Below, piece after piece: positions 18,569 through 27,598 of a stretch of DNA of 64,000 nucleotides. Source of the DNA: a virus; IMG/VR virus record IMGVR_UViG_3300046009_005595, positions 62,001-126,000 of that record; one strand, given 5' to 3'. The number at the start of each line of letters is the position of its first letter. The stretch's first letter is position 1. A program made the position numbers and the translations under genes. The notes beneath the pieces are model-generated. The model was given only the letters and a program-made list of their open reading frames with translations, had not been told where the DNA came from and searched no databases.

Positions 18569-20056
18569 ATGTCAAAGTTAAATTTGTCTGAAGCTGCAAA
18601 AGAAATTCTTACCAAAAGCGTTAAGTCTGCTGGTGGGGAGTCTTTTGGTCTAGGAAAAAAATTATCTGCCGATGAGCAGGGTAGTGTTGAAGTAGGAAGT
18701 GGTCCTACCAAAACTAATGATGAAAATCCTTCTTATACTAAAGGCGTACCAACCGCTACACCTCCAGGAGCTAAACCTCCAGTTGGAGCAGAAGCAATGA
18801 AGAAATTAGCAACTCAACCAGGAGATAATGCTGGTCGTGCTGATTTGAAAAATGCTTCTGAAACTGATCAAGAAGATGAACAATCTGTAGATGCAATTGC
18901 AAATCGTGTTGCTGCTAAGAAAGCAAAAAGCACTATGACTGCTAATAAAGGGGCAGAATGTTGTGTAGAAGGTGAGGAAGAAGAAGAATACGAAGATGAA
19001 GATGAATTAGAAGAAGCTTCAGTAGAAGAAGTTATGGAAGATCTTGATGAACTTTCTGAAGAAGAATTTGAAGATAAGTATGGTCTTTCTAAAGAAGATG
19101 CTGCTACTCAGATTTCTGAAGAAGTAGAAGATCTTGATGAAGTTTCTAAGTCTACTTTAGGTTCTTATATTAAAAAGGCATCTTTAGACACTTTCGATAA
19201 GGCTAAACGTTCTGGTATGCATAGAGCGATGTATCATGGACAAGATCCAAATAGTCAAGAATCAAAATTTGCTACTAAAGCAGGAAAAAGAGTCCAAGGA
19301 ATTGAAAAAGCTACCAACAAGCTTATGAACAAAGAAGATTTAGATGCACTATTCTCTGGTGAATCTCTTTCTGAAGATTTCAAAGTTAAAGCATCTGCTA
19401 TTTTCGAAACTGCTGTTGAAGCAAGAGTAGAAGAAATCTCTTCTGAATTACAAGAATCTTATTTAAGAGAATTTGAAGAAGCTGTTGAATCTGTTAAGGA
19501 AGATTTTGCAGATAAATTAGATTCCTATCTAGACTACGTTGTAGAAAACTGGATGGAAGAAAACAAATTAGCAATCGAAAAAGGTTTAAGAACCGAAATT
19601 GCTGAAGATTTCATCAATGCTCTAAAAGGAGTTTTTGTTGAACATTATATTGATATTCCTGATGAGAAAGTTAATCTTGTGGATGAACTAGTTACTAAAG
19701 TTGATGAACTAGAAGAACAAGTTAATTCACAAATTGAGAAGAATATTTCTTTAAAGAAGAAAATATCAGAACACAAAAAGAATGAAGTAATTCATACAGT
19801 ATGTGAAGGTTTAACTCTTTCTCAAGTTGAGAAAATTAAATCTCTTGCTAAGAATGTAGAATTCACCACAGAGGAAGAATTCACCGAATCTTTAGAAACC
19901 CTAAAGGAAAGTTATTATCCAAGTAATATTCGTCCAGCTAGTTTAGAAGCTTTTGAAGAGCCAGTAAACTTATCTGAAGAAAGTGTTTCAACTAAGTATG
20001 TTGATCCTTTCATTGAGCAGGTAGCTAGATCTATTACAAAAACAATTTCAAAATAA
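18569..20056 (+). CDS. 22: Prohead scaffold protein gp22
   Basis: The protein has 495 residues, much longer than T4 gp22 (269 aa). It contains a very acidic stretch (about 130-190) and long predicted coiled coils (about 265-420), as expected for the internal scaffold. Residues about 188-250 (STLGSYIKKAS ... RVQGIEKATNKL) form an extra motif seen in various phage proteins. The C-terminus carries SLEAFEEPVNL. The protein is expected to be degraded by gp21. Position directly before gene 23 supports the name. Confidence 0.85.
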   Translation: MSKLNLSEAAKEILTKSVKSAGGESFGLGKKLSADEQGSVEVGSGPTKTNDENPSYTKGVPTATPPGAKPPVGAEAMKKLATQPGDNAGRADLKNASETDQEDEQSVDAIANRVAAKKAKSTMTANKGAECCVEGEEEEEYEDEDELEEASVEEVMEDLDELSEEEFEDKYGLSKEDAATQISEEVEDLDEVSKSTLGSYIKKASLDTFDKAKRSGMHRAMYHGQDPNSQESKFATKAGKRVQGIEKATNKLMNKEDLDALFSGESLSEDFKVKASAIFETAVEARVEEISSELQESYLREFEEAVESVKEDFADKLDSYLDYVVENWMEENKLAIEKGLRTEIAEDFINALKGVFVEHYIDIPDEKVNLVDELVTKVDELEEQVNSQIEKNISLKKKISEHKKNEVIHTVCEGLTLSQVEKIKSLAKNVEFTTEEEFTESLETLKESYYPSNIRPASLEAFEEPVNLSEESVSTKYVDPFIEQVARSITKTISK

Positions 20057-20086
20057 AATAATATTAAAATCAAGGAGAATCCTAAA

Positions 20087-21376
20087 ATGTACTTAGAAGA
20101 ACAAGTAATGAACAAATGGTCTCCAATTTTGGATCATCCAGAATTGGAAGCTATTAAAGATCCGTATAAGAAAGCAGTAACCGCTATGGTTCTTGAAAAT
20201 CAGCAAAGAGCAATGGATGCTGATCGTATGGCACTTAACGAAACTGCTCCTACTAACGTAGCTGGTGGTATTTCTAACTTCGATCCAATCTTAATTAGTT
20301 TGGTAAGACGTTCACTTCCTAACCTAATTGCGTATGATGTTGCTGGCGTTCAGCCAATGACTGGTCCTACTGGACTTATCTTCGCACTACGTTCACGTTA
20401 CAATGGACAGGGAGCAAACGCAGAAGCATTCTACAATGAAGCTAATACCATTTTCTCTGGTATCGTTGGAACTTCAGTATCTACTGATACTTCTAATAAT
20501 CCAGTTTCTAATGTTGCTAACTCTGGATTGTTCACAACTGGTAAAGGTCTAACAACTTCTGCTGGCGAACAACTAGACACTGGAACATTCCAACAAATGG
20601 GATTAACCATTGATAAAGTTACTGTTACTGCGAACACTCGTGCTCTTAAAGCTGAGTATTCACTAGAACTAGCACAAGACTTAAAAGCGATTCATGGTCT
20701 TGATGCAGAAACTGAACTTAGCAATATTCTTTCTACAGAAATTCTTTCTGAAATTAACCGTGAAGTTATCCGTACCATTTACACCGTTGCTCAGGCTGGT
20801 GCTCAATGGGGTACAGTAACTCCTGGTGTATTTGACCTAGATACCGATTCTAACGGTCGTTGGTCAGTAGAAAGATTCAAAGGTCTTATCTATCATATCG
20901 AACGTGAAGCCAATGCTATTGCAAAGAATACTCGTAGAGGGAAAGGTAATATCCTTATCGTTTCTTCTGACGTTGCTTCTGCTCTTGCAATGGCTGGTGT
21001 ATTAACTTACACTCCTGCTCTTTCAGCAGATCTTCAAGTAGACGATACTGGTAATACCTTCTGTGGTATGCTACATGGTCGTATTAAAGTTTACATCGAT
21101 CCTTACTTCGGTGGTATGGCTTCTAATACCGAACTTGTTACCGTTGGTTATAAGGGTACTTCTCCTTATGATGCTGGTCTATTCTATTGCCCATACGTTC
21201 CTCTACAAATGGTTCGTGCAGTTGATCCTGGTACTTTCCAACCTAAGATCGGCTTCAAGACTCGTTACGGAATGGTAGCAAACCCATTTGCTGAAGGTCT
21301 TACTCAGGGTGGTGGTGCTCTTAATCCTCGTAGCAACGTTTACTACAGAATTTTCACAGTAAAAAATCTCATGTGA
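20087..21376 (+). CDS. 23: Major capsid protein gp23
   Basis: The 429-aa protein has a strong GGAG site and noticeably more C- and G-ending codons (cgt, ggt, atc) than its neighbours, as expected for the most abundant protein. VRRSLPNLIAYDVAGVQPMT and NPFAEGLTQGG are capsid-typical. Leu50-Asn-Glu52 fits the gp21 rule of cleavage after (I/L)xE, giving a mature chain from Thr53. A strong terminator follows. Confidence 0.95.
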   Translation: MYLEEQVMNKWSPILDHPELEAIKDPYKKAVTAMVLENQQRAMDADRMALNETAPTNVAGGISNFDPILISLVRRSLPNLIAYDVAGVQPMTGPTGLIFALRSRYNGQGANAEAFYNEANTIFSGIVGTSVSTDTSNNPVSNVANSGLFTTGKGLTTSAGEQLDTGTFQQMGLTIDKVTVTANTRALKAEYSLELAQDLKAIHGLDAETELSNILSTEILSEINREVIRTIYTVAQAGAQWGTVTPGVFDLDTDSNGRWSVERFKGLIYHIEREANAIAKNTRRGKGNILIVSSDVASALAMAGVLTYTPALSADLQVDDTGNTFCGMLHGRIKVYIDPYFGGMASNTELVTVGYKGTSPYDAGLFYCPYVPLQMVRAVDPGTFQPKIGFKTRYGMVANPFAEGLTQGGGALNPRSNVYYRIFTVKNLM

Positions 21377-21416
21377 TAAGTTCTTGATTTTATTGAAGTT
21401 TTTCAATAGAAAATTA

Positions 21417-21445
21417 GAAAAGGGTCTTCGGACCCTTTTCTTTTT
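21417..21445 (+). terminator. Intrinsic terminator after gene 23
   Basis: A 10-bp stem (GAAAAGGGTC and complement) with a UUCG loop is followed by five or more T. It separates the capsid gene from the endonuclease gene. Confidence 0.92.
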
Positions 21446-21446
21446 A

Positions 21447-21454
21447 TATAAATA
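21447..21454 (+). promoter_or_regulatory. Late promoter box before the GIY-YIG gene
   Basis: An exact TATAAATA lies directly after the gp23 terminator and 29 bases before the endonuclease start, so the gene seems to be an independent late transcription unit. Confidence 0.75.
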
Positions 21455-21482
21455 CATATAGTTGCACATAGGAGTTTTAATT

Positions 21483-22304
21483 ATGAACCATATAATATAC
21501 AAATTAATTTCACCATCTAATAAAGTATACATAGGACAAACTAAAAATACTTTAGAAAAAAGATGGGATCAACATATTAAAGCATGGAATAGATATAATA
21601 AATCCAAATCAAAAAACAATACTTGTAGAAAATTATATGAAGCTTTTAATAAATATCCTCCATCAAAATGGAGATATGAATTGATATGTGAGATAGAAAA
21701 GTGTAAAGTTGATGAAACAGAGATTTTTTATATTTCTGAATATGATTCCACTAATATAGGATATAATATTTCTAAAGGTGGTAGTGGAGTAAGATTAGAA
21801 TTCCTAACAGAAGAACATAAACAAAATATATCAAAATCCAGAAAACAATATTTTGAAACTCCAGATGGAATTAGCTGGAAAGAAGAATTATCTAAGAAGT
21901 ATACTGGAGAAAACAACCCAAGATATGGAGTATCGTTTAAACATTCAGAAGAAAACAAAAAAATAATATCTGAAAAGATTAAGGGAGTAAATAAAGGAAA
22001 AGAACCTTGGAATAAAGGAAAAGATAATGTATACTCTGAAGAAACTTTATTAAAAATGTCTGAGAATAGAAAAGGAAAAGGATTGGGAAATGAACCTTGG
22101 AATAAAGGTAAAACAGGATTTAAACAACCTCAATCTCAAAAATACTCTGTTGCTAAAGCTTTATCTAAGAAATGGATTGTAACATCTCCAGAAGGAAAAG
22201 TTATAGAGATAGAAAATTTAAGAAAATTTTGTAGTGAGAATGATTTAGATCAAGGAAATCTTTCTAGGGGAACTCATAAAGGATGGAAAGCTAAAAAAGT
22301 ATAA
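21483..22304 (+). CDS. GIY-YIG homing endonuclease with NUMOD-type DNA-binding repeats
   Basis: The protein has 273 residues. The catalytic domain (about 1-95) has the IYK and YIG strands (residues 5-18), Arg27 and a later Glu, as in the Seg enzymes of T4. Residues about 105-220 hold several NUMOD3-like units (EEHKQNISKSRK, GENNPRYG, EPWNKGK twice). The end (VIEIENLRKFCSENDLD) resembles NUMOD1. Start 21483 is chosen for its GGAG site. It is a free-standing selfish gene between capsid and gp3, bounded by its own promoter and two terminators. The target is probably gene 23 or nearby DNA of phages lacking it. Confidence 0.9.
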   Translation: MNHIIYKLISPSNKVYIGQTKNTLEKRWDQHIKAWNRYNKSKSKNNTCRKLYEAFNKYPPSKWRYELICEIEKCKVDETEIFYISEYDSTNIGYNISKGGSGVRLEFLTEEHKQNISKSRKQYFETPDGISWKEELSKKYTGENNPRYGVSFKHSEENKKIISEKIKGVNKGKEPWNKGKDNVYSEETLLKMSENRKGKGLGNEPWNKGKTGFKQPQSQKYSVAKALSKKWIVTSPEGKVIEIENLRKFCSENDLDQGNLSRGTHKGWKAKKV

Positions 22305-22307
22305 AAT

Positions 22308-22332
22308 AAGGGGGCGAAAGCCCCCTTTTTTA
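22308..22332. terminator. Terminator between convergent genes
   Basis: GGGGGC-GAAA-GCCCCC with flanking A/T pairs is followed by six T on the + strand and preceded by an A-rich run. It can stop the endonuclease transcript and probably also the convergent minus-strand one. Confidence 0.9.
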
Positions 22333-22384
22333 TTATCTAATAAAAGTTTAAATTAGGTTTATTTAATAAGGTTAAAAATTTAAA

Positions 22385-24331
22385 TCAGATAGGTTTATTT
22401 AATTCTTTTATACGATTTTTTAATTCATCATCAGCATTTTTATGTTTTAAAAATAAAGAAGAATATTCTTTTGCGTGATTAGGATCATCAGTTACCATTT
22501 TATGAAGTAAATTTGTATGAGTGTTATCTGATAATAATAATTTTGATCTAAAATTATCGTGATTATAATACGCCATTGGTGAATGTTTAGAGCGTTCGTA
22601 CATTTTTTCTCTTAAATTATCATCTGCCTTGTTATGAATAGCTATGTTATTCATAGTAGAAGGACGTAAATCTTTGAAAGAAGCAACTTTATGTAATAAA
22701 GAATTATCAGCATGTTTACTAGATACTAAGTAAGGCAAGACATGATCATGGTAAGTATAATCTGAACTATTTTTATTTTTATCAACTAATTTATGAATTA
22801 AAGAAGAATCTGCATTTTGATGGTCTAATAGACCAGGATTATAACCATCATAATTATCTCTAGGATAATCTTCCGAATTATCTAATATATGATGTAAAGT
22901 TTTATTAGAGGTGTTCTTATTACCAATTAACGCATCATGAGTTGCTTTTCCTGTATTTAAAGCTATTTTATGTAACAATTCATCATCAGAATTTTTATTT
23001 GTAGCCAAAGAAGAAGCCACTCCCAATCTATGTAAAGAGTGATTATAAATATCATTCAATGTTGATAAATTTGTTTTTGGATGTTCGGATATTCTTTGTA
23101 ATAGTGGTGCTGATGAACTTGGAGTAGCTAATTTATTCAAAGTATGAGAATCAATATTAGGATGATGTACAATATTTTTATTAATATCATCATCACCAAT
23201 ATCGGATAAATGATTTAATGTATGAGTTTTTGTATTTAAATTTAATGCTATATTTTGTAATGTAGGTTTATTGTTACTTTTATCCATAGCCATTCTATGT
23301 AATGTATCTCCTGAAGTATTTGTATGTGCAGCTACTTCAGAACGAATTTCAGGATCTTCCGATTTACTTAAATTATGTAATTCTTCCTCAGAAGCATATC
23401 TAGAAATTTTAGGATTAACATCTTTAGGATCTTGTCCTAAAATTTCACAATGCCAAATATGAGTATTTCCTATTATTTCTGGAGTTTTACTCATCTTAAA
23501 ATTAGTTCCACGTTTTAATAATGTTTCATATTCAGAATCAGTATAGGAGTGTATTCCATATTCAGAATGTTCATCAATATGAGCACCATGAGTAGATCCC
23601 ATTGGAATACGAAATTTTAAAATATGATTTACATTATTTCTATCTGGCTCAGAAAAGTTTTTTGCTACTTTAGCATTCAATGATGTTGAAGTATATGCAG
23701 GAAGATGCATTACTGCACTATCATCAGAAGATCCTTGTAATCTAGCACTAATTTTACCAGAAGAAGATCTTTGACTTTCATCTTGTTTATCAAATAAATC
23801 TTGTGGATTAAATTTAATACCATGATATACATGATAGTCAAATGGTGCTGGTTTAGCACGATTAAGAGCACTATCAAGCCCATTTATATGATCTCTCTTA
23901 TAATCTATATCAGATTTAGAAGCTTCTCCATTGTGGAACTGATGCAAAATATCAGCTATAGATGAACTTCCTTCAGTATATTTTCTAATATTAGAATAAT
24001 CATCACTATTCCAATTACTACTAGCATCATTGTGATAATTATTTAATGCATCATTCATTGGAGTATAATTATCTGAGTTTGAGTAATGTAACTCATTTTC
24101 TTCTGTTGGTGTATGGTAAATTTCAAATAAAATTGATTCTTTTAGTTTATCTCTTTTGTTACCATAATTAAGATTAGGTGGAATAACCCATCTTCCTTTA
24201 TCATCTTGTTTAAATGGTCTTTTTTTGTTACCATAATTAAGATTAGGTGCAATAACCCATCTTCCTTTATCATCTTGTTTAAATGATTCATTTTTTTCAC
24301 TTTCTTTAATGAAATTTTTAAAACTTTTCAT
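22385..24331 (-). CDS. ADP-ribosyltransferase-like protein with C-terminal helical repeats, possible injected head protein
   Basis: This is the only minus-strand gene (648 aa). GAGGAG stands before the ATG. The first ten residues MKSFKNFIKE resemble T4 internal-protein capsid-targeting peptides, with the gp21-type site I8-K9-E10. Next come two copies of FKQDDKGRWVI (17-27, 40-50). Residues about 90-300 look like an ADP-ribosyltransferase: YHG (169-171), YTSTSLN (213-219) and the E267-Y-E269 pair before LLKRG. In the R-S-E class the first motif has Arg, here His170. Residues about 310-648 are short repeats with Leu-His and His-x-Asn/Lys positions, like leucine-rich variant repeats. By analogy with T4 Alt it may be injected to modify host proteins. 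Activity is unproven. Confidence 0.7.
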   Translation of the reverse strand: MKSFKNFIKESEKNESFKQDDKGRWVIAPNLNYGNKKRPFKQDDKGRWVIPPNLNYGNKRDKLKESILFEIYHTPTEENELHYSNSDNYTPMNDALNNYHNDASSNWNSDDYSNIRKYTEGSSSIADILHQFHNGEASKSDIDYKRDHINGLDSALNRAKPAPFDYHVYHGIKFNPQDLFDKQDESQRSSSGKISARLQGSSDDSAVMHLPAYTSTSLNAKVAKNFSEPDRNNVNHILKFRIPMGSTHGAHIDEHSEYGIHSYTDSEYETLLKRGTNFKMSKTPEIIGNTHIWHCEILGQDPKDVNPKISRYASEEELHNLSKSEDPEIRSEVAAHTNTSGDTLHRMAMDKSNNKPTLQNIALNLNTKTHTLNHLSDIGDDDINKNIVHHPNIDSHTLNKLATPSSSAPLLQRISEHPKTNLSTLNDIYNHSLHRLGVASSLATNKNSDDELLHKIALNTGKATHDALIGNKNTSNKTLHHILDNSEDYPRDNYDGYNPGLLDHQNADSSLIHKLVDKNKNSSDYTYHDHVLPYLVSSKHADNSLLHKVASFKDLRPSTMNNIAIHNKADDNLREKMYERSKHSPMAYYNHDNFRSKLLLSDNTHTNLLHKMVTDDPNHAKEYSSLFLKHKNADDELKNRIKELNKPI

Positions 24332-24389
24332 GAAACTCCTCTTAAATGTGTTTTATTATGTATTTATTATTTTTTAATATAAAAGCATA

Positions 24390-24397
24390 CATAAATA
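24390..24397 (+). promoter_or_regulatory. Possible late promoter box before gene 3
   Basis: CATAAATA, one base from the consensus, lies 24 bases before the gp3 start in the divergent gap shared with the minus-strand gene. Confidence 0.5.
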
Positions 24398-24421
24398 GTA
24401 AAAACAACTTTTGGAAAAAAT

Positions 24422-24946
24422 ATGAGTGCTTTAAACAGAAACCCACAAAATACAAACTATTTACAACCCACTAAATTTCAAATGGTATTCCCTAAGATTA
24501 CCACAATGACTTATTTTTTGCAATCATTTTCTTTACCAAGTTTATTAGTTGAGCCTGTTATACAAACATCTCCTTTTGTTGACATTCCTAGACCAGGAGA
24601 TAAAATAAAATTTGGAGAATTGCGTGTAGAGTTTATAATAGATGAAGAAATGTGGTCATATCAAGTTATATATGAATGGATGAAGGGAATAGGATTTCCT
24701 TGTTCTTTTGAAGAATATAAATTAATGAATAGACAAATATCTTCTTTAAATTTAGATACTCCTCAATATTGTGATGCAATTATTACTATTTTATCTGGTC
24801 TAAATAATCCTAAACTCTCTATACATTTTGCTAATTTATTTCCAGTATCTTTATCTGAAATACAATTTAGCACAAAAGAAAGTTCTGAAACAGTTGTTAC
24901 AGCAACAGCAACATTTAACTATCACTTATTCCATATAAATAGGTGA
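24422..24946 (+). CDS. 3: Tail completion and sheath stabiliser protein gp3 (probable)
   Basis: The 174-aa protein equals T4 gp3 in length (176 aa). It starts MSALNRNPQNTNYLQPTKFQ and is predicted beta-rich, with IPRPGDKIKFGELRVEFIID and a final TATATFNYHLF strand as in tube-family proteins. In marine T4-like phages gp3 stands between gp23 and uvsY, which is the place here. It would terminate the tail tube. A tube-related protein such as gp54 is the alternative, but that family is longer. Confidence 0.7.
   Translation: MSALNRNPQNTNYLQPTKFQMVFPKITTMTYFLQSFSLPSLLVEPVIQTSPFVDIPRPGDKIKFGELRVEFIIDEEMWSYQVIYEWMKGIGFPCSFEEYKLMNRQISSLNLDTPQYCDAIITILSGLNNPKLSIHFANLFPVSLSEIQFSTKESSETVVTATATFNYHLFHINR
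24934..24941 (+). promoter_or_regulatory. Late-type promoter box before uvsY
   Basis: An exact TATAAATA overlaps the 3' end of gene 3 and lies 30 bases before the uvsY start. It could give recombination genes a late transcript. Confidence 0.55.
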
Positions 24947-24971
24947 TAAATATTTTTGAGGTGATTATAAT

Positions 24972-25412
24972 ATGAAAACAATTGAAGAAGTTAATGAAAT
25001 GTGGGAAGTAGATTGTATTATAGATAGAACAAACATAAGCAGCGAATTGTTAAATATTCCATTATTACATTGTAAATATTTGAAAATATTAAACGAACAT
25101 AAATTAGCTTCTATAAAAACCAAAAGTAATTATGATAAAATGAAAAATATTAAAACTGAATATTATCTTGGACATCTTGATGAAGAAACTTTAAATACTT
25201 ATGGATGGGAACAATTTGATCTTAAACTAGGATCTAAGGGAAATATAGATAGATATATATCCGCAGACGATGATTTAAATAAAATCTTACAGAAAAAAGC
25301 TTATCACGATCAAGTATCATATTCTATTGAATCTATATTAAATGAAATAAAGAATAGAAATTGGGAATTGAGAAGTTATATCGAGTGGGAAAAATTCTTA
25401 GCTGGTGCTTAA
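24972..25412 (+). CDS. uvsY: Recombination mediator UvsY
   Basis: The 146-aa protein matches T4 UvsY (137 aa) in length and in scattered positions: IDRTNISSELL near the start, YYLGHLDEETL in the middle, DRYISADDDLNKIL, and ILNEIKNRNW near the end. UvsY loads UvsX on gp32-covered single strands in strand exchange and repair. Its stop shares one base with the uvsW start (TAATG), an order typical of marine T4-like phages. Its partner UvsX is encoded in two pieces at 41941-44127. Confidence 0.85.
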   Translation: MKTIEEVNEMWEVDCIIDRTNISSELLNIPLLHCKYLKILNEHKLASIKTKSNYDKMKNIKTEYYLGHLDEETLNTYGWEQFDLKLGSKGNIDRYISADDDLNKILQKKAYHDQVSYSIESILNEIKNRNWELRSYIEWEKFLAGA

Positions 25413-26914
25413 TGAACTTTGATATAGAAATACATAAAAAAAATGAAAGTTTTTTAAAAATAAGATGTTCTCGTGGAGTTGCTCAAGAACTTTCAGATTA
25501 CTTTTCTTTTTATGTTCCTGGTTATAAATTTAATCCTAAATATAAAGCCAAAGTTTGGGATGGTATTATAAGAGTATTCTCTGCATATACTCAGGAACTT
25601 CCTTGTGGATTAATTAATCGTTTAATAAAATTCTGCAAAGAAAGAGAGTATTCATATAAAATTTGTTATGATAATTCCTCAGAAGAATTAGATACTGATA
25701 GTATTAAACAGTATATAAAAGATCTTAATATTCATTCTAAAGGAGAAAAGATAACAGCTAGAGATTATCAAGTATTAGGATTATTTTTAGCATTAAAACA
25801 AAAAAGAAATATTTTATTGAGTGCTACTTCTAGTGGAAAAAGTTTAATAGCATACCTAATATCTAGATATTTAATAGAACATGGATGTAAAAAAGGATTA
25901 ATAATAGTTCCAACTGTATCTTTATGTAGTCAATTGGAATCAGATTTCCAAGATTATTCTTCTAATACAGATTGGGATGTTTATGATAATGTACATACTA
26001 TATTTTCTGGGCAAGAAAAAAGTTCAAATAAACCTATTATAATATCTACTTGGCAAAGTCTTCATAACATAGAAAATAAATCTTTTTTTGAAGAATTTGA
26101 TTTTGTTATTAATGATGAGGTTCATCTTGCACAAGCATCTAGTATATCAGACATAATAAACAATTGTACAAATTCTATATATAAAATAGGAATGACAGGA
26201 ACTTTATCAGGTAGTAAAACGCATGAAAATGTTCTTACTGGATTATTTGGAGAACCTATAAGAATATCTTCTACAAAAGAACTTATTGATAAGAAACAAG
26301 CAACTGATTTAAAGATAAAATGTTTATTATTAAAATATGATGAAGATATTTGTAATAAATTCAGAAAACAAAAACTTAAATATCAAGAGGAAATAAAATA
26401 TATAATATCAAATAAACATAGAAATATTTTTATTAAAAACTTAGCTATAAGTATGAATAAAAATACTCTTCTATTGTTTCAATTAGTAGAGTCTCATGGT
26501 AAAATATTATATGATCTTATTAAGGATAGTAAGTTAATTGGAAATAGAAAAGTATTCTTCATTCATGGAAAAACAGAAATAGAAGATAGAGAATCTATAA
26601 GATCAATAGTAGAATCTGAAGAAAATGCTATAATAATTGCTTCTAATGGTGTATTTTCAACAGGAGTAAGTATAAAAAATTTACATAATGTAATATTTAC
26701 TCATCCTTCTAAGTCTAGAATAAGAACATTACAAAGTATAGGTAGAATATTAAGATTGAATAATGATAAAGATCATGCTACTTTATATGATATTGTAGAT
26801 GATCTTTCTACTGATAGCTATCAGAACTTTGCAGTTATACACTTTTTAGAAAGAATTAAATTTTACAATCAAGAGAAATTTAATTATAAATTATATAATA
26901 TAAAGTTAAATTAG
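25412..26914 (+). CDS. uvsW: DNA/RNA helicase UvsW
   Basis: The protein has 500 residues from the ATG at 25412, which overlaps the uvsY stop. An N-terminal DNA-binding domain (1-100, with YKAKVWDGIIRVF) precedes a superfamily 2 helicase with ATSSGKS (138-144), DEVH in motif II, TGTL in motif III and the SIGRILR motif VI. UvsW unwinds branched DNA and R-loops and helps to switch T4 from origin- to recombination-dependent replication. Length matches T4 (502 aa). Confidence 0.93.
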   Translation: MNFDIEIHKKNESFLKIRCSRGVAQELSDYFSFYVPGYKFNPKYKAKVWDGIIRVFSAYTQELPCGLINRLIKFCKEREYSYKICYDNSSEELDTDSIKQYIKDLNIHSKGEKITARDYQVLGLFLALKQKRNILLSATSSGKSLIAYLISRYLIEHGCKKGLIIVPTVSLCSQLESDFQDYSSNTDWDVYDNVHTIFSGQEKSSNKPIIISTWQSLHNIENKSFFEEFDFVINDEVHLAQASSISDIINNCTNSIYKIGMTGTLSGSKTHENVLTGLFGEPIRISSTKELIDKKQATDLKIKCLLLKYDEDICNKFRKQKLKYQEEIKYIISNKHRNIFIKNLAISMNKNTLLLFQLVESHGKILYDLIKDSKLIGNRKVFFIHGKTEIEDRESIRSIVESEENAIIIASNGVFSTGVSIKNLHNVIFTHPSKSRIRTLQSIGRILRLNNDKDHATLYDIVDDLSTDSYQNFAVIHFLERIKFYNQEKFNYKLYNIKLN

Positions 26915-26978
26915 ATTATCATCGGACTACAGATATATAGTACACCAGAACTAAAAAAAAGTCAAGAACTTTTTGAAC

Positions 26979-27007
26979 TTGATTAATTTATGAATTTGTG
27001 ATATAGT
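26979..27007 (+). promoter_or_regulatory. Sigma-70-type promoter before gene 55
   Basis: TTGATT (26979-26984) and TATAGT (27002-27007) are separated by 17 bases and lie 34 bases before the gp55 start. This 126-base gap is the longest upstream region of this block. It suggests early or middle transcription by the host holoenzyme, sensible for a late sigma factor. Part of the direct repeat GAACTTTTTGAAC overlaps the -35 side. Confidence 0.6.
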
Positions 27008-27040
27008 ATATAATATGGAATTAATTATGGAGAAGATGGA

Positions 27041-27598
27041 ATGGCAGATCAAACAAAGAAAAAGCATAACTATATAAATAATGAAGATTTTACTTTAGCA
27101 CTAATAGAATATCAAACCCTTCTACAGGATGCAAAAGAAAATAAACTCCCTAAACCTAGAATCCCCAATTATATTGGGGAGTGTTTTTTAAAAATAGCAA
27201 CAGGGTTAGCACAAAGACCAAATTTTTATTCTTATTCATATAAGGATGAAATGATACTAGATGCAGTTGAAAACTGTTTAATGTATTTTCATAATTTTGA
27301 TTCAACTAAATATGATAAACCTTTTGCCTACTTTACCAAAATTATTTGGTATGCTTTCTTAAGAAGAATAGAAAAAGAAAAGAAACAGCAATATGTTAAA
27401 TATAAAGCAGCAGAAAATTTTGGAGTTCTAGGAGAAGAAGAATTAGAAGATTTGGATGAATCAATTCTTAGTCAAATTCAAATATATGATAATCTATATG
27501 AATTCATAGAGCAATTTGAAAATACAATGAAAGATAAGAAAATTAAGATTTCAAAGCAGAAAGGAATTGAAAAATTTATGGATGATTTTGATGAGTAA
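27041..27598 (+). CDS. 55: Late transcription sigma factor gp55
   Basis: The 185-aa protein equals T4 gp55 in length. NYINNEDFTLALIEYQ, IPNYIGECFLKIATGLAQRP and FDSTKYDKPFAYFTKIIWYA are the conserved segments of this divergent sigma-70 relative. It directs host RNA polymerase to TATAAATA late promoters, several of which are seen here. In T4 it works with gp33 and the gp45 clamp. Its last 8 bases overlap gene 47. Confidence 0.93.
   Translation: MADQTKKKHNYINNEDFTLALIEYQTLLQDAKENKLPKPRIPNYIGECFLKIATGLAQRPNFYSYSYKDEMILDAVENCLMYFHNFDSTKYDKPFAYFTKIIWYAFLRRIEKEKKQQYVKYKAAENFGVLGEEELEDLDESILSQIQIYDNLYEFIEQFENTMKDKKIKISKQKGIEKFMDDFDE

Noticed and set aside
27567-27590. Earlier ATG for gp47
   Set aside because: It would add eight residues lying inside gene 55; the ATG at 27591 begins the family-typical MSKICILGDTHFG.
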